Shown here: piece after piece, positions 26,274 to 33,585 of the stretch
How positions within the stretch are numbered: the stretch's first letter is position 1
How the letters are laid out: every line of letters begins with the position of its first letter
Assembly (NCBI RefSeq): GCF_017837635.1
Contig: NZ_JAGJRS010000030.1
Span: 1-45,772, forward strand
Source of the DNA: Frateuria flava
GTDB lineage: Bacteria > Pseudomonadota > Gammaproteobacteria > Xanthomonadales > Rhodanobacteraceae
Length of the DNA: 45,772 nucleotides
Direction: 5' to 3'
The notes under the pieces: model-generated
Told to the model about the DNA's origin: nothing
Databases searched by the model: none
What the model saw: only the letters and a program-made list of their open reading frames with translations
Translations under genes and position numbers: made by a program

Positions 26274-26652
26274 GAAGGGGTAAATGGACGGTGCGCGGTC
26301 GCATGTGACCACTTCGTGACCCCGCAAGGCTGCGTTTACTACAGCAGCCTGGACTGCCTGAGGCGGTCCTGCGGATTGCACCCGGCAGAGCTTGAGAGCA
26401 GGCCCAGCTGCAGTTCGGTCACAGGGCGCCGTCAAGCCGCCGCGACGTCGAGCGCCTGTTCGAGCCGCAGCGCCGCGAGGTGTGCGGAACCGATCGGCAA
26501 GCCCCGTGGGGCGATGGTCGTCGATCGCCGTCATTCGGGTGTCGATGCTAGATATCGTCGAAACTGGCAGACGACCCGGCGTCGTTCAACTGGTAACACC
26601 TTACAGTGCGGCTCAGAAATCCTGCCGGCACTTAAGCCGTTGGTGGGGAGCT

Positions 26653-26682
26653 GACGTCCGCTTCCGGCCAGGAGCGGACGTC
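26653..26682. repeat. Perfect inverted repeat abutting attC
   Basis: GACGTCCGCT (26653-26662) pairs with AGCGGACGTC (26673-26682) around a TCCGGCCAGG loop. It is the most perfect member of the GCTTCCGGCC-type element family in this window and overlaps the R' end of the attC site by three bases, exactly at the cassette boundary. Confidence 0.75.
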
Positions 26683-26739
26683 GAACGCCTGAATTGAGCC
26701 GAGCCGCGAAGCGGCTTCGGCTTGAATGAAATGTTAGCA
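26680..26739 (-). other. attC recombination site (cassette 4)
   Basis: Read on the - strand it begins with a GCTAAC R''-type box, then ATTCAAGCCG, a near-perfect central stem around TTCG, CGGCTCAATTC, and ends at a degenerate R' GTTCGAC. Layout and inner sequence match plasmid-type attC (59-base element) sites. The stop codon of the cassette gene lies inside the first box. Confidence 0.8.
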
Positions 26740-27204
26740 GGCCTGCCCGTACGCGGCCCCCACGTCTGGGTTTTGGGCGACACAAGCTAGCAGTACTGTC
26801 AGCGCTGCCTGTACAAGTGCCTCGTCCCGACCAGGTGGGGAGTGCGGTGTGTGTTTGCCGCCATGGAACAAGTTATGGCGGACACGCTGCGCCGCGTCCA
26901 ACGCGGTTGCAACCGGCGTGGCGCCACGAAGCGCTACCGGATCCCAACCATGCGCCGATGTTTGGACCTGTGGCGGCTCTTGGTTGAGGAAGTCGAGAGC
27001 CTGAGCAAGCCCCGAACCTGCGGGCGCTTGCAGGGCGGCGACGGCGGCAAAGCCATCCCAATCTGGAGCCGCACGGCCGCGGCGGTTGATGTAAATATGG
27101 CCCGATTCTTTAAGCGCAAACTCGAAGCGCGAAAAAACGGCAAAGAACTCGCATGCCAGAGGAGGCGGCATCTGTAGTGAACCGAATGGTGACGGATTAG
27201 TCAT
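26734..27204 (-). CDS. Cassette-encoded HEPN-like protein
   Basis: The 156-residue, mainly helical product contains Arg109-His-Asn-Leu-Phe-His114 (RHNLFHGGKH), an Rx4H motif with the polar residue after Arg, as in HEPN-domain RNases. The upstream helix CEFFAVFSRFEFALKESGHI also fits that fold. HEPN proteins cut RNA in toxin-antitoxin and defence systems, but many are uncharacterised. The ATG is 5 bp after the R' box of the preceding attC site and the TAA lies inside its own attC, as expected for an integron cassette. No separate antitoxin gene is evident in the cassette. Function is inferred from the motif only. Confidence 0.6.
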   Translation of the reverse strand: MTNPSPFGSLQMPPPLACEFFAVFSRFEFALKESGHIYINRRGRAAPDWDGFAAVAALQAPAGSGLAQALDFLNQEPPQVQTSAHGWDPVALRGATPVATALDAAQRVRHNLFHGGKHTPHSPPGRDEALVQAALTVLLACVAQNPDVGAAYGQAC

Positions 27205-27208
27205 GGCC

Positions 27209-27265
27209 TGCTAACGCTGGAGTTAAGCGGCGGCGAAGCCGTCCGCCTTGAACGAATTGTCAGGC
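27209..27265 (-). other. attC recombination site (cassette 3)
   Basis: On the - strand: R'' GCCTGAC, then CAATTCGTTCAAGGCGGAC, a GGCTTCGCC hairpin top, GCCGCTTAACTCCAGC and R' GTTAGCA. It is about 57 bp and highly similar in its arms to the attC at 28415-28475. The TGA of the upstream gene falls within R''. Confidence 0.92.
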
Positions 27266-27556
27266 CTTGTGCGGAAACAGGGCCAACGAAGTGACTACAG
27301 CAAAGAACCAAAGCAAGAACGGAATGAGCATGCTCCAAAAAGCCGCGTGCCAATACTTAATTCTTTGCCGCATCCAAGGAAGTGCCGCACGGACGAAGAC
27401 CAAGAGAAATATGGCTAGAACAACCGGAGGATAGAGCCACCGTGAGAGAGTCGGCGAGTTGAAGAACGACGCTAGCACCACCGGGAACGCCCACGCCGGG
27501 AGAAAGTAAGACCAGTACTGACGAGCCGTAGAGAGCAGCGTGCCTTGAAAAGTCAT
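27260..27556 (-). CDS. Cassette-encoded small membrane protein
   Basis: The 98-residue product has three likely membrane helices (YFLPAWAFPVVLASFF; YPPVVLAIFLLVFVRAAL; AFWSMLIPFLLWFFAVVTSLALF) and a short basic loop (RQRIKYWH). No family recognised. It starts at ATG 27556 only 24 bp after the stop of the upstream cassette gene, with no intact attC between them. Its TGA is within the attC that follows. Confidence 0.7.
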   Translation of the reverse strand: MTFQGTLLSTARQYWSYFLPAWAFPVVLASFFNSPTLSRWLYPPVVLAIFLLVFVRAALPWMRQRIKYWHAAFWSMLIPFLLWFFAVVTSLALFPHKA

Positions 27557-27580
27557 CGTTCGCTGGGGCCTAGCGTCCCG

Positions 27581-28408
27581 TTAATCCGGAGCCGCGTCTT
27601 CGCAGCGATCGGATTGAACTGATTGTTGGGCCTCGCCTGAAAGCTCCGCATTTCGCTTCTGCAAGACCTCGATCTCCGAAACGTCCTTCTCGAAATGCGC
27701 AGCGATCTCGTGGAGTACGTAAAGCGTCATGCTGATGGCGTAGTCAAGGTGCATGTCGAATCCGTCAATCTCCGGACCGTACTCGACGTGTGTTAACTTG
27801 CCGTCGCTGTCCTTCTGCAATGCCTTGTCCAGACTCCGGCTAGAAGAGTGCACAGCCATGCTGAAGAATCCGTAAAGCGTGTCGTAGTAGGACTCTAGTC
27901 CGGCAAGTTTGGCAATTTGCTCGGTGCTAGGCTTTATGATCCCTTCGTCGCGTATTCTCTTCTCGAGTTCGGCAATCAAAGCGACCGCTGTTTCATCCGG
28001 CGCTTCCCCGCGCCGACGTCGATCTTCATTGAGTCGAACAAGGGCCTTCTTTCGGCTCACCTCGTCCCCGAGGACCCATTGCTTGGCGAAGTCTGGCTTC
28101 TTGCAGATTGCTCCCACAAGAAACATGGACTCGGCTAGCGCGCGAACGAGCATCTCTGCCTGAAAGATCATTCCCCTTCGCGATAAGAGGACGAAGCCTT
28201 GAAAAGTGGAAAGCTGGCGAGCCAAAAGAGTCGACAAGAGGAGATCGCTCAAGTCCTCTGATCCGATATCGATGGTATATACCATCTTGTGCGCTAGGCG
28301 GTTTACTGCGACCGACAATTCCAGCTTCGATGAATACCGGTTCTCGAAATCCGCTTCCCACGAAGAGATCTCGTCGCTCAGAAATCCGTCGGTGTCGAAG
28401 GTGGTCAT
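27581..28408 (-). CDS. Cassette-encoded DUF5677-like protein
   Basis: The 275-residue helical protein (AEMLVRALAESMFLVGAI, then ESYYDTLYGFFSMAVHSSSRSL) has the HS/R-containing helices characteristic of DUF5677 proteins, found in cassettes, islands and defence neighbourhoods; biochemical function is unknown. The VHSSSR segment is loosely HEPN-like. I chose ATG 28408 over a TTG two codons earlier because it lies just inside the cassette, 6 bp from the attC boundary. It ends with TAA directly before cassette 3. Confidence 0.65.
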   Translation of the reverse strand: MTTFDTDGFLSDEISSWEADFENRYSSKLELSVAVNRLAHKMVYTIDIGSEDLSDLLLSTLLARQLSTFQGFVLLSRRGMIFQAEMLVRALAESMFLVGAICKKPDFAKQWVLGDEVSRKKALVRLNEDRRRRGEAPDETAVALIAELEKRIRDEGIIKPSTEQIAKLAGLESYYDTLYGFFSMAVHSSSRSLDKALQKDSDGKLTHVEYGPEIDGFDMHLDYAISMTLYVLHEIAAHFEKDVSEIEVLQKRNAELSGEAQQSVQSDRCEDAAPD

Positions 28409-28414
28409 CGTCAA

Positions 28415-28475
28415 TCCTAACGCTGGAGTTAAGCGGCGCGCGGTAGGCGCGTCCGCCTTGAACGAACTGTTAGGC
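28415..28475 (-). other. attC recombination site (cassette 1)
   Basis: On the - strand: perfect R'' GCCTAAC, AGTTCGTTCAAGGCGGAC, a short hairpin, GCCGCTTAACTCCAGC and R' GTTAGGA. The arms match those of the site at 27209-27265 and canonical aadA-type attC sites. The TAA of the upstream gene is inside R''. Confidence 0.95.
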
Positions 28476-28847
28476 GTCGTCGCCCCGCAGTTCGGCTACG
28501 AGAGCATCTGGCGACTCGCCTGCTTGAAGAGCGGCCCACAAGGCGACAATACCTTCCCTGTTGTTGGTTAGCCACTCTTGGACGGACCTATCGTATTTGT
28601 TGCTAAGTTTTCCCTCGATACGAGCAGGCGGGTCAATAGAAAAGGTCGCTACGTGATGCTGTTTGCCGTAGTCGACGTGTATATGTGGAAGGGAGTGCCC
28701 CTTCTCTTGATAGATCTTTATTTTTAGCCGATCCAGCTTGACGACCAGAAGCTCCATCGAGCCATGGCTAGAGCGCGAAGGCCTAGTTAACAGGTCAACC
28801 CAACCGAGGTCTTTCTGTAGCTTTGATGCTAGATCGTTGAGATTCAT
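28470..28847 (-). CDS. Cassette-encoded DUF4160-like protein
   Basis: The 125-residue product carries the DUF4160 core: KIKIYQEKGHSLPHIHVDYGKQH followed by ATFSIDPPARIEGKLSNK and a helix ending EWLTNNREGIVALWAAL. The LPHIHV motif is the family hallmark. DUF4160 proteins often sit next to DUF2442 partners in toxin-antitoxin-like pairs; no DUF2442 is seen here. It is the first cassette, starting 4 bp after an attI-like GTTAGGC boundary and about 40 bp downstream of a good promoter. Confidence 0.8.
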   Translation of the reverse strand: MNLNDLASKLQKDLGWVDLLTRPSRSSHGSMELLVVKLDRLKIKIYQEKGHSLPHIHVDYGKQHHVATFSIDPPARIEGKLSNKYDRSVQEWLTNNREGIVALWAALQAGESPDALVAELRGDDA

Positions 28848-28851
28848 TAAG

Positions 28852-28858
28852 GCCTAAC
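28852..28858 (-). other. attI-like cassette boundary
   Basis: A perfect GTTAGGC core (- strand) immediately precedes the first cassette. The sequence beyond it has no attC-type R''/L''/L' partner, so it looks like the surviving half of an attI site or the edge of the array. Confidence 0.55.
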
Positions 28859-28885
28859 TACTGAATATACAGACCCATGGGTCCG

Positions 28886-28914
28886 GTTATACATGCGCGC
28901 GCTATTGACGCCAA
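28886..28914 (-). promoter_or_regulatory. Sigma-70 promoter driving the cassette array
   Basis: TTGGCG and TATAAC are separated by exactly 17 bp on the - strand. Transcription would start near 28879, about 30 bp before the first cassette ATG. The position corresponds to the Pc promoter of integrons. Confidence 0.65.
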
Positions 28915-29013
28915 GGGCGTCGCAACCGTTGTTCTCAGGTCAATCTTCGCTAGGCCCGTTCGGCTAATCCATGTTGGCAAAGGCGGACCCTTTCGACGGT
29001 CCGCGGCGAGGAG

Positions 29014-29039
29014 ATGTCCGCTTTGGGTCGAAAGCAGAC
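29014..29039. repeat. Short inverted-repeat element (GTCCGCTTTGGGTC type)
   Basis: TGTCCGCTTTGGGTCGAAAG and the following CAGAC form an imperfect palindrome (GTCCGCTTT/AAAGCAGAC). It lies between umuC and the cassette array and has the same outer arms as the other copies. Confidence 0.6.
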
Positions 29040-29097
29040 GACCACCCTACCCCCGGTAACTTGGCCTAATCGCTGACTCGCAGGCCTCCTCGCGGTC

Positions 29098-30387
29098 CTA
29101 CGCTTCGACCACCAGGAGCTGGGCCCAGTCGGTGGTGTACGCCGGAGAGAGTTGCCCGCGCCGCATCGTCCATCCCTTGGTTGCCTTGACCCCCGCGTGC
29201 CCCATGCCAACTTCCGTCCGCCCGAAACGGGCGTGGATTCGATCGAGCGTGGCCATCAGGGCTTGGCGTCGGGGGCTTGCCGCCGCCGCATCAAACAAGC
29301 CACCTTGCACGTGCATTTGGTCGGCGAGGTCTTCGAGCATGACGCCGGCCTTGGTGTAACGGTAGCCGGCTTTGAAAATCCGGGCGAGCGCGACATCGGC
29401 GGCGCGCGTCAGCTCGGCCAGATCGTCGCTTGGGTTTGGCAGGCGCACCCCAGCACACGGGTGGTATTGCGGATCCTGCGGTCGGAAGCGATTGGTTTCC
29501 AGCCAGACCTTCACCGTGCCCGCCCGACTCCCCTGCCCCCGCAACTTGTAGGCCGCGCGGCCCACGTAAGTCTGCACGGCGGCCTTCAGATCCTCGTGCG
29601 AAAAGACCGGTTCGCCGAAGGACCGCGAGGCAATGATTTGCTGGCGCGGTTCGACCACGTCCAGCCCTTTGCAGGCGATCCCCTGCAGCTCGCGTACCGT
29701 GCGCTCGACCACCACGCCCAGGCGTTCCCGCAAGCGTTTGGGGTCAGTGCCCATGAGCTGCACCACCGTATGGATGCCCAAGCTTTGTAAGTGGGCCGAG
29801 AGCTTGCCGCCGATGCCCCACACGTCGCCGACGGCGACCGTTGCGGCCACGTCGTGGAAATCCCGAGCAGCCATGGCCGTGAGGTCGCAGACACCACCGA
29901 ACGCAGGCCGCTGCTTTGCAAGGTGGTTCGCCAGTTTGGCGAGCGTGCGCGTAGCACCCACGCCAACGCATACCGGCAGCCCGCACCACTGGGCGACGCG
30001 TTGTCGGATCTGGCTGCCGAGCGCAGCACCGTCTGCGTGCGGGTAGCGGCGGAGATCCAGAAACGATTCGTCGATGCTGTAGACCTCCTGGTCGTAGCGC
30101 GCCACGAACTGGCCGATCACGTTCATCGTGCGGCGGCTCATGTCCCCATAGAGGGTGTAGTTCGAGGAACGGTACTGGATGCCATGCCGTCGCACCAGGT
30201 CCTGCATCTGGTGCCAAGGGGTGCCCATGCGCACCCCTAGCGCCTTTACCTCGGCCGATCGCGCGACGACACAGCCGTCGCCGTTGGACAGCACGACGGT
30301 GGGTACGCCAAGAAGCGTGGGGTCATACAAGCGCTCGCAGGAGACGTAGAAGTTGTTGACGTCCACGAGCGCGAAGCGCGGGGCCAT
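29098..30387 (-). CDS. umuC: Y-family DNA polymerase V catalytic subunit
   Basis: The 429-residue product is full length for UmuC. Catalytic acidic residues are visible: Asp9 in [15 protein letters not shown] and Asp106-Glu107 in [11 protein letters not shown]. The fingers/thumb motifs [16 protein letters not shown] and [17 protein letters not shown] (helix-hairpin-helix) follow, and the C-terminal little-finger region is intact. It performs translesion synthesis with processed UmuD. The ATG overlaps the umuD stop by one base (TGATG). It is presumably SOS-induced, but see the unusual operator at umuD. Confidence 0.95.
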   Translation of the reverse strand: MAPRFALVDVNNFYVSCERLYDPTLLGVPTVVLSNGDGCVVARSAEVKALGVRMGTPWHQMQDLVRRHGIQYRSSNYTLYGDMSRRTMNVIGQFVARYDQEVYSIDESFLDLRRYPHADGAALGSQIRQRVAQWCGLPVCVGVGATRTLAKLANHLAKQRPAFGGVCDLTAMAARDFHDVAATVAVGDVWGIGGKLSAHLQSLGIHTVVQLMGTDPKRLRERLGVVVERTVRELQGIACKGLDVVEPRQQIIASRSFGEPVFSHEDLKAAVQTYVGRAAYKLRGQGSRAGTVKVWLETNRFRPQDPQYHPCAGVRLPNPSDDLAELTRAADVALARIFKAGYRYTKAGVMLEDLADQMHVQGGLFDAAAASPRRQALMATLDRIHARFGRTEVGMGHAGVKATKGWTMRRGQLSPAYTTDWAQLLVVEA

Positions 30388-30962
30388 CAGATGAGCTTGT
30401 GCAAGGCGTACCGAACCACGCCCCAGATCTCGAATTCGTCGCCTTCCGCGATGACGCGGTCCTCGTAGTGAGGATTCTCAGCTTTCAGGTAGGGGCGCCC
30501 GTTCGCCATGTAGCGCAAGCGTTTGCAGGTGGCCTTGCCCTGGTAGACGGCAATGACGATGGAGCCATTACGCGGCTCGAGTGCGCGATCGACGACCAGC
30601 TCATCGCCATCATTGATGCCCGCGCCGGTCATCGAGTGACCCTTGGCGCGGACCAAGTAGGTCGCCTCACGGTGATGCGGATCCATCACCACTGTGTTGA
30701 GGTCGATCGGGCTCTCTTCGTAGTCCTCCGCAGGGGACGCAAAACCGCACGGCACCTCGGTGAAGTGCCGGAGCAGCCAGGGGCTGGCCTCGGCGACGGT
30801 GCCGAGGTGCTCGATGCCCTCGACGTCCTCCCTGCGCAGACGGTCGATCAAGCTAAGCACCACGGGCACGTGGGGCTCGGGGACGCGGATACGCTGAGAG
30901 GGTGCGCCGGGCCGGCCGGCTCCGGGGCGAATGCCCCCGCGGTTGTTGCTAGACGTGCTCAT
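30387..30962 (-). CDS. umuD: UmuD-type S24 peptidase subunit with N-terminal extension
   Basis: The 191-residue product has the self-cleavage site Cys72-Gly73 in [13 protein letters not shown], catalytic Ser110 ([10 protein letters not shown]) and Lys147 (ATCKRLRY). The 37-residue Ser-Lys spacing equals that of E. coli UmuD. E. coli UmuD is 139 residues; here about 50 extra N-terminal residues precede the cleavage segment, including [11 protein letters not shown], a small-domain AT-hook-like basic motif. The protein may therefore bind DNA before cleavage. A perfect palindrome sits 5 bp upstream of the start, suggesting autoregulation. Confidence 0.93.
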   Translation of the reverse strand: MSTSSNNRGGIRPGAGRPGAPSQRIRVPEPHVPVVLSLIDRLRREDVEGIEHLGTVAEASPWLLRHFTEVPCGFASPAEDYEESPIDLNTVVMDPHHREATYLVRAKGHSMTGAGINDGDELVVDRALEPRNGSIVIAVYQGKATCKRLRYMANGRPYLKAENPHYEDRVIAEGDEFEIWGVVRYALHKLI

Positions 30963-30967
30963 GCTGG

Positions 30968-30992
30968 TTTGATTTCTGGGACAGAAATCAAA
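30968..30992 (-). promoter_or_regulatory. Perfect palindrome overlapping the umuD translation start region
   Basis: TTTGATTTCTG and CAGAAATCAAA form a perfect 11-bp inverted repeat around GGA. It ends 5 bp before the umuD ATG and would cover its ribosome-binding site. It is not a CTGT-N8-ACAG LexA box nor the xanthomonad TTAGTA-type LexA box. Confidence 0.65.
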
Positions 30993-31145
30993 GCTACCAC
31001 GCAGTCTGGCTCATAACGCGAGATTGGCTACCTAGCCCGCGCCGTACCTTAAGTCTCAGTTCTTGACGTGCTTGAGGCCGATGGGCATCTCACCCGCGCC
31101 ATCGATCAAGTGATCGCCCTTCCAGCCGCGTGGGAGAATGCGCCC

Positions 31146-31364
31146 ATGACCATACCCACCGACGCCTTCCGCCGTTTCCAGGCCGAACTGGCGGCCCTTG
31201 ATGCCACGAGCCGCCCTTCCAAGTCGCCAATGGAACTGGCAAAAGGAGAGTTTCTCGCGCTCAGGAAGCGCTACGGCCTGACAGTCGCGGACGTCGTGAC
31301 CTTCTTTCCGGAAGAAGAAGGGATCGCCTACCTTCAACAGCTCATCGCGGCGCGTACGCGATAG
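31146..31364 (+). CDS. Small hypothetical protein, paralogue of 38397-38714
   Basis: The 72-residue product reads TDAFRRFQAELAALD, then FLALRKRYGLTVADVVTFFPEEEGIAYLQQL. The second half is nearly identical to the protein at 38397-38714. The helix-turn-helix-like segment RYGLTVADVVTFF could be DNA-binding, but no family is recognised. ATG at 31146 is the first Met aligned with the paralogue; an upstream in-frame ATG at 31068 adds an unmatched stretch. Confidence 0.65.
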   Translation: MTIPTDAFRRFQAELAALDATSRPSKSPMELAKGEFLALRKRYGLTVADVVTFFPEEEGIAYLQQLIAARTR

Positions 31365-31432
31365 CGCTGGTCTCCCGACATCGCGCCGGCTGGAGCCCAT
31401 GGCTCAGCAAGCCCACCCGTTATCATGGCGTG

Positions 31433-32194
31433 ATGCACACACGCCTCCTGCTTGCTCTCGTCCTCCTCCTGCCGGCTAGCCATCTTTACGCGTGGGGCCG
31501 CGACGGCCACACCGTCGTTGCCCAAATTGCCGACGATCACCTGACACCCGCCGCCCGTGCCGAAGTCCAGCGACTGCTCACCTTGGAATCGGGTGCCACG
31601 CTGGAATCCATCGCCTCGTGGGCCGACGAGCACCGCAACCCCGCCACCAGCAAGTGGCACTACGTCAATTTCCCGCGCGGCTCGGACCTCCATTACTCGC
31701 CAGATCTATGTCCCGGCGGCGATCAATGCCTCGTTGCTGCGCTAAAACGCCAGGAGCTCGTGCTGGGCGATCACCATGCCTCGGACGAGGACCGGGCGAA
31801 AGCGCTGCGCTACGTGGTCCACCTGGTGGGTGATGCCCACCAACCTCTGCATGCCGGCTACGGTGACGACAAGGGCGGGAATACGTACCAGGTGCGCTGG
31901 CAGGGTCGCGGCTCGAACCTGCACCACGTTTGGGACACGGGGCTGATCGAAACATTCGGGCAAGCGCCCACCGAACTGGCTCAGCGTATCGAGCGAGACC
32001 TGTCCCATGTGGCGAGCGGTGGAGATGTCGAGGATTGGGTTCACGAGAGCGGCGCGCTGGTCAGCTCGCCAGGCTTCTACCCGCCCCGCAAGATCAGTAC
32101 GGAATACATTCGGACATGGCGTCCCGTGGTCGAGCAGCGCTTGGAACGGGCAGGATTGCGGCTGGCCGCAGTGCTCAACCGGTTGCTGGGCTAG
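31433..32194 (+). CDS. S1/P1-type zinc-dependent nuclease
   Basis: The 253-residue product has a signal peptide (LLLALVLLLPASHLYA) cleaved before Trp21, whose free amino end is a zinc ligand in this family. The other trinuclear-zinc ligands are in place: His26, Asp65, His76, His130, Asp134, His140, His164 and Asp168 (WGRDGH; SWADEH; VVHLVGDAHQPLHAG; NLHHVWD). It is a secreted or periplasmic single-strand-specific nuclease. The preceding GTG is in frame but ATG 31433 is preferred. It converges on the next gene with a 4-bp overlap of ends. Confidence 0.92.
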   Translation: MHTRLLLALVLLLPASHLYAWGRDGHTVVAQIADDHLTPAARAEVQRLLTLESGATLESIASWADEHRNPATSKWHYVNFPRGSDLHYSPDLCPGGDQCLVAALKRQELVLGDHHASDEDRAKALRYVVHLVGDAHQPLHAGYGDDKGGNTYQVRWQGRGSNLHHVWDTGLIETFGQAPTELAQRIERDLSHVASGGDVEDWVHESGALVSSPGFYPPRKISTEYIRTWRPVVEQRLERAGLRLAAVLNRLLG

Positions 32195-32481
32195 CGACAG
32201 GCGCAGCCGCCATCCCCTGCCGCTGCATTGCGCAGCGGCACCCAAAACGCGGCGGCCGTGGCTTCCAACGTTCGCCGCGGATGTTGCTCCAGCAGCAACG
32301 ATTTCTCGGGAATCACAAGCTCCACTGTCACTTCAGACCCCGTGCGCTCGTGGTAGTCGCGACCGAGCTTGCGCGCATGTTTAATGGCGCTGGCTAGCGT
32401 AAGTGCTTCGGCCAGGCCGGTCGCACCTTGACGCACACGCCAGCCAACGACGCCTTCTTCGACACAAAAGACAGACCGCAT
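32191..32481 (-). CDS. Small DUF2188-like hypothetical protein
   Basis: About 96 residues from ATG 32481 (MRSVFCVEEGVVGWRV). The pattern of an N-terminal beta-hairpin, a helix (LASAIKHARKLGRDYHERTG) and a strand (VTVELVI) resembles DUF2188-type small proteins. An earlier in-frame ATG at 32517 would add 12 residues. The tail ends with Cys residues (GGCACR). Function unknown. Confidence 0.5.
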   Translation of the reverse strand: MRSVFCVEEGVVGWRVRQGATGLAEALTLASAIKHARKLGRDYHERTGSEVTVELVIPEKSLLLEQHPRRTLEATAAAFWVPLRNAAAGDGGCACR

Positions 32482-32756
32482 AAGCCACACGCCCAGGTAA
32501 GGAAGGGCCCCGGTCATCGGTCCGCGCCTGGACACCCATGGTCGGCTCGCGCCTGACTCCCTGTCGCCTTGGTCCTGACTCGCGGGGCAGCCATAGCTTG
32601 TTCGGCGCCAACGTGCTTGCCCATCAGGCGCCCACGACCCCATCTGTAAGGCAATGCCGACAGCTACCCGGGGTGCGCTGCCAAGGCAGCGCCCGCTGTC
32701 GCAGCCGGACGACCTCGCGTCATTGGTGCTCGATGTTGACCCGGCCTCAATTCCCC

Positions 32757-33287
32757 TCAGATGAGGCGAGACTCGCCGAGCGGCACCTGCAGTTGCACCT
32801 GCCATGGGCCGCCACCGGTTCGCTCGAGCAGCACGACCGCCCTACACGCTGCACGAATCCCCTCGCCACTGCCCGGCAACGCTGCGGTGAGCGCCGCCAT
32901 CACTTCGTCGCGCGCATCGCGAACCTGGCGCGCGACCGATAGGTGCGGTGCGTATCGCGGGAACGGATCCGCGGGCAAGTGTCGCTTGAAGACCCTCTCT
33001 ACAGCCGCGCGTAGGGCAACGAACGGCGCCACCGGTTCGGGGTCGAGGAACACAGTCGTCGGGAAGCGGGAAACGCGCGCAAGGGTGTAGTGGAAGCTCA
33101 GCACAGAGGCGACCGCGTCCGCCAGCATCGCTTGGTCGCGCGGGCTAAGCGCCCTGAGCGGGAGGAACGGGTAACGGAGGGTGATGTGCGCGCCCAGCCC
33201 GCGCTGCACTGAGGGGTCCCAGCGCTCTCGCAAGCGCCCGACAACCGGGTCGGCCTCAGGCGTCAGTACGGCTAGGAACGCGGCCAT
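32757..33287 (-). CDS. 2H phosphoesterase (2'-5' RNA ligase family)
   Basis: The 176-residue product (ATG 33287; ATG 33293 is equally possible) has two HxT/S motifs: His34-Ile-Thr36 in GAHITLRYPF and His115-Leu-Ser117 in APHLSVARQV. They are spaced as in LigT-like 2H enzymes, which cleave or ligate 2'-5' or cyclic phosphodiesters. The gene start overlaps the end of the upstream Cys-rich gene, so the two are likely co-transcribed. The substrate cannot be told. Confidence 0.82.
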   Translation of the reverse strand: MAAFLAVLTPEADPVVGRLRERWDPSVQRGLGAHITLRYPFLPLRALSPRDQAMLADAVASVLSFHYTLARVSRFPTTVFLDPEPVAPFVALRAAVERVFKRHLPADPFPRYAPHLSVARQVRDARDEVMAALTAALPGSGEGIRAACRAVVLLERTGGGPWQVQLQVPLGESRLI

Positions 33288-33549
33288 GCGCATGCACTTC
33301 GCGGTAGGCCGCGAGCGCCGCGGCCTCGTCGAACTCACCCGGGCCGTAAAACCCCGCGACGTCGCAGAACTCGGCAAAGGCCTGCTCACAGGCCTTGCAG
33401 CCACATTCTCCGGCGCAGCGGCTCGGGCACCCGTGGACACAGGTGCACGGCAGCTCGCGGTCCGGGGCAGCTTCGATCTGCGCCGGGTCCGGGAAATAGC
33501 CCTGCGTATGCGGGTAGCGGCGGCGGCCTTCGGGAGTGGGCTCAGTCAT
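33256..33549 (-). CDS. Cys-rich small hypothetical protein
   Basis: The 97-residue product has a polar N-terminus (MTEPTPEGRRRYPHTQGYF) and a dense Cys cluster (CTCVHGCPSRCAGECGCKACEQAF) suggesting zinc binding. A helical tail with GPGEFDEAAALAAYREVH follows. It ends within the start of the 2H phosphoesterase gene. No family recognised. Confidence 0.6.
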   Translation of the reverse strand: MTEPTPEGRRRYPHTQGYFPDPAQIEAAPDRELPCTCVHGCPSRCAGECGCKACEQAFAEFCDVAGFYGPGEFDEAAALAAYREVHAHGRVPSRTDA

Positions 33550-33585
33550 GGCTCGATTTTACGCCGTCGTGTCGACGCCGTCCGA

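Noticed and set aside
28859-29097. Search for an integron integrase next to the cassette array
   Set aside because: Only about 240 bp remain before umuC and no integrase motif is present; the array is reported as lacking intI.
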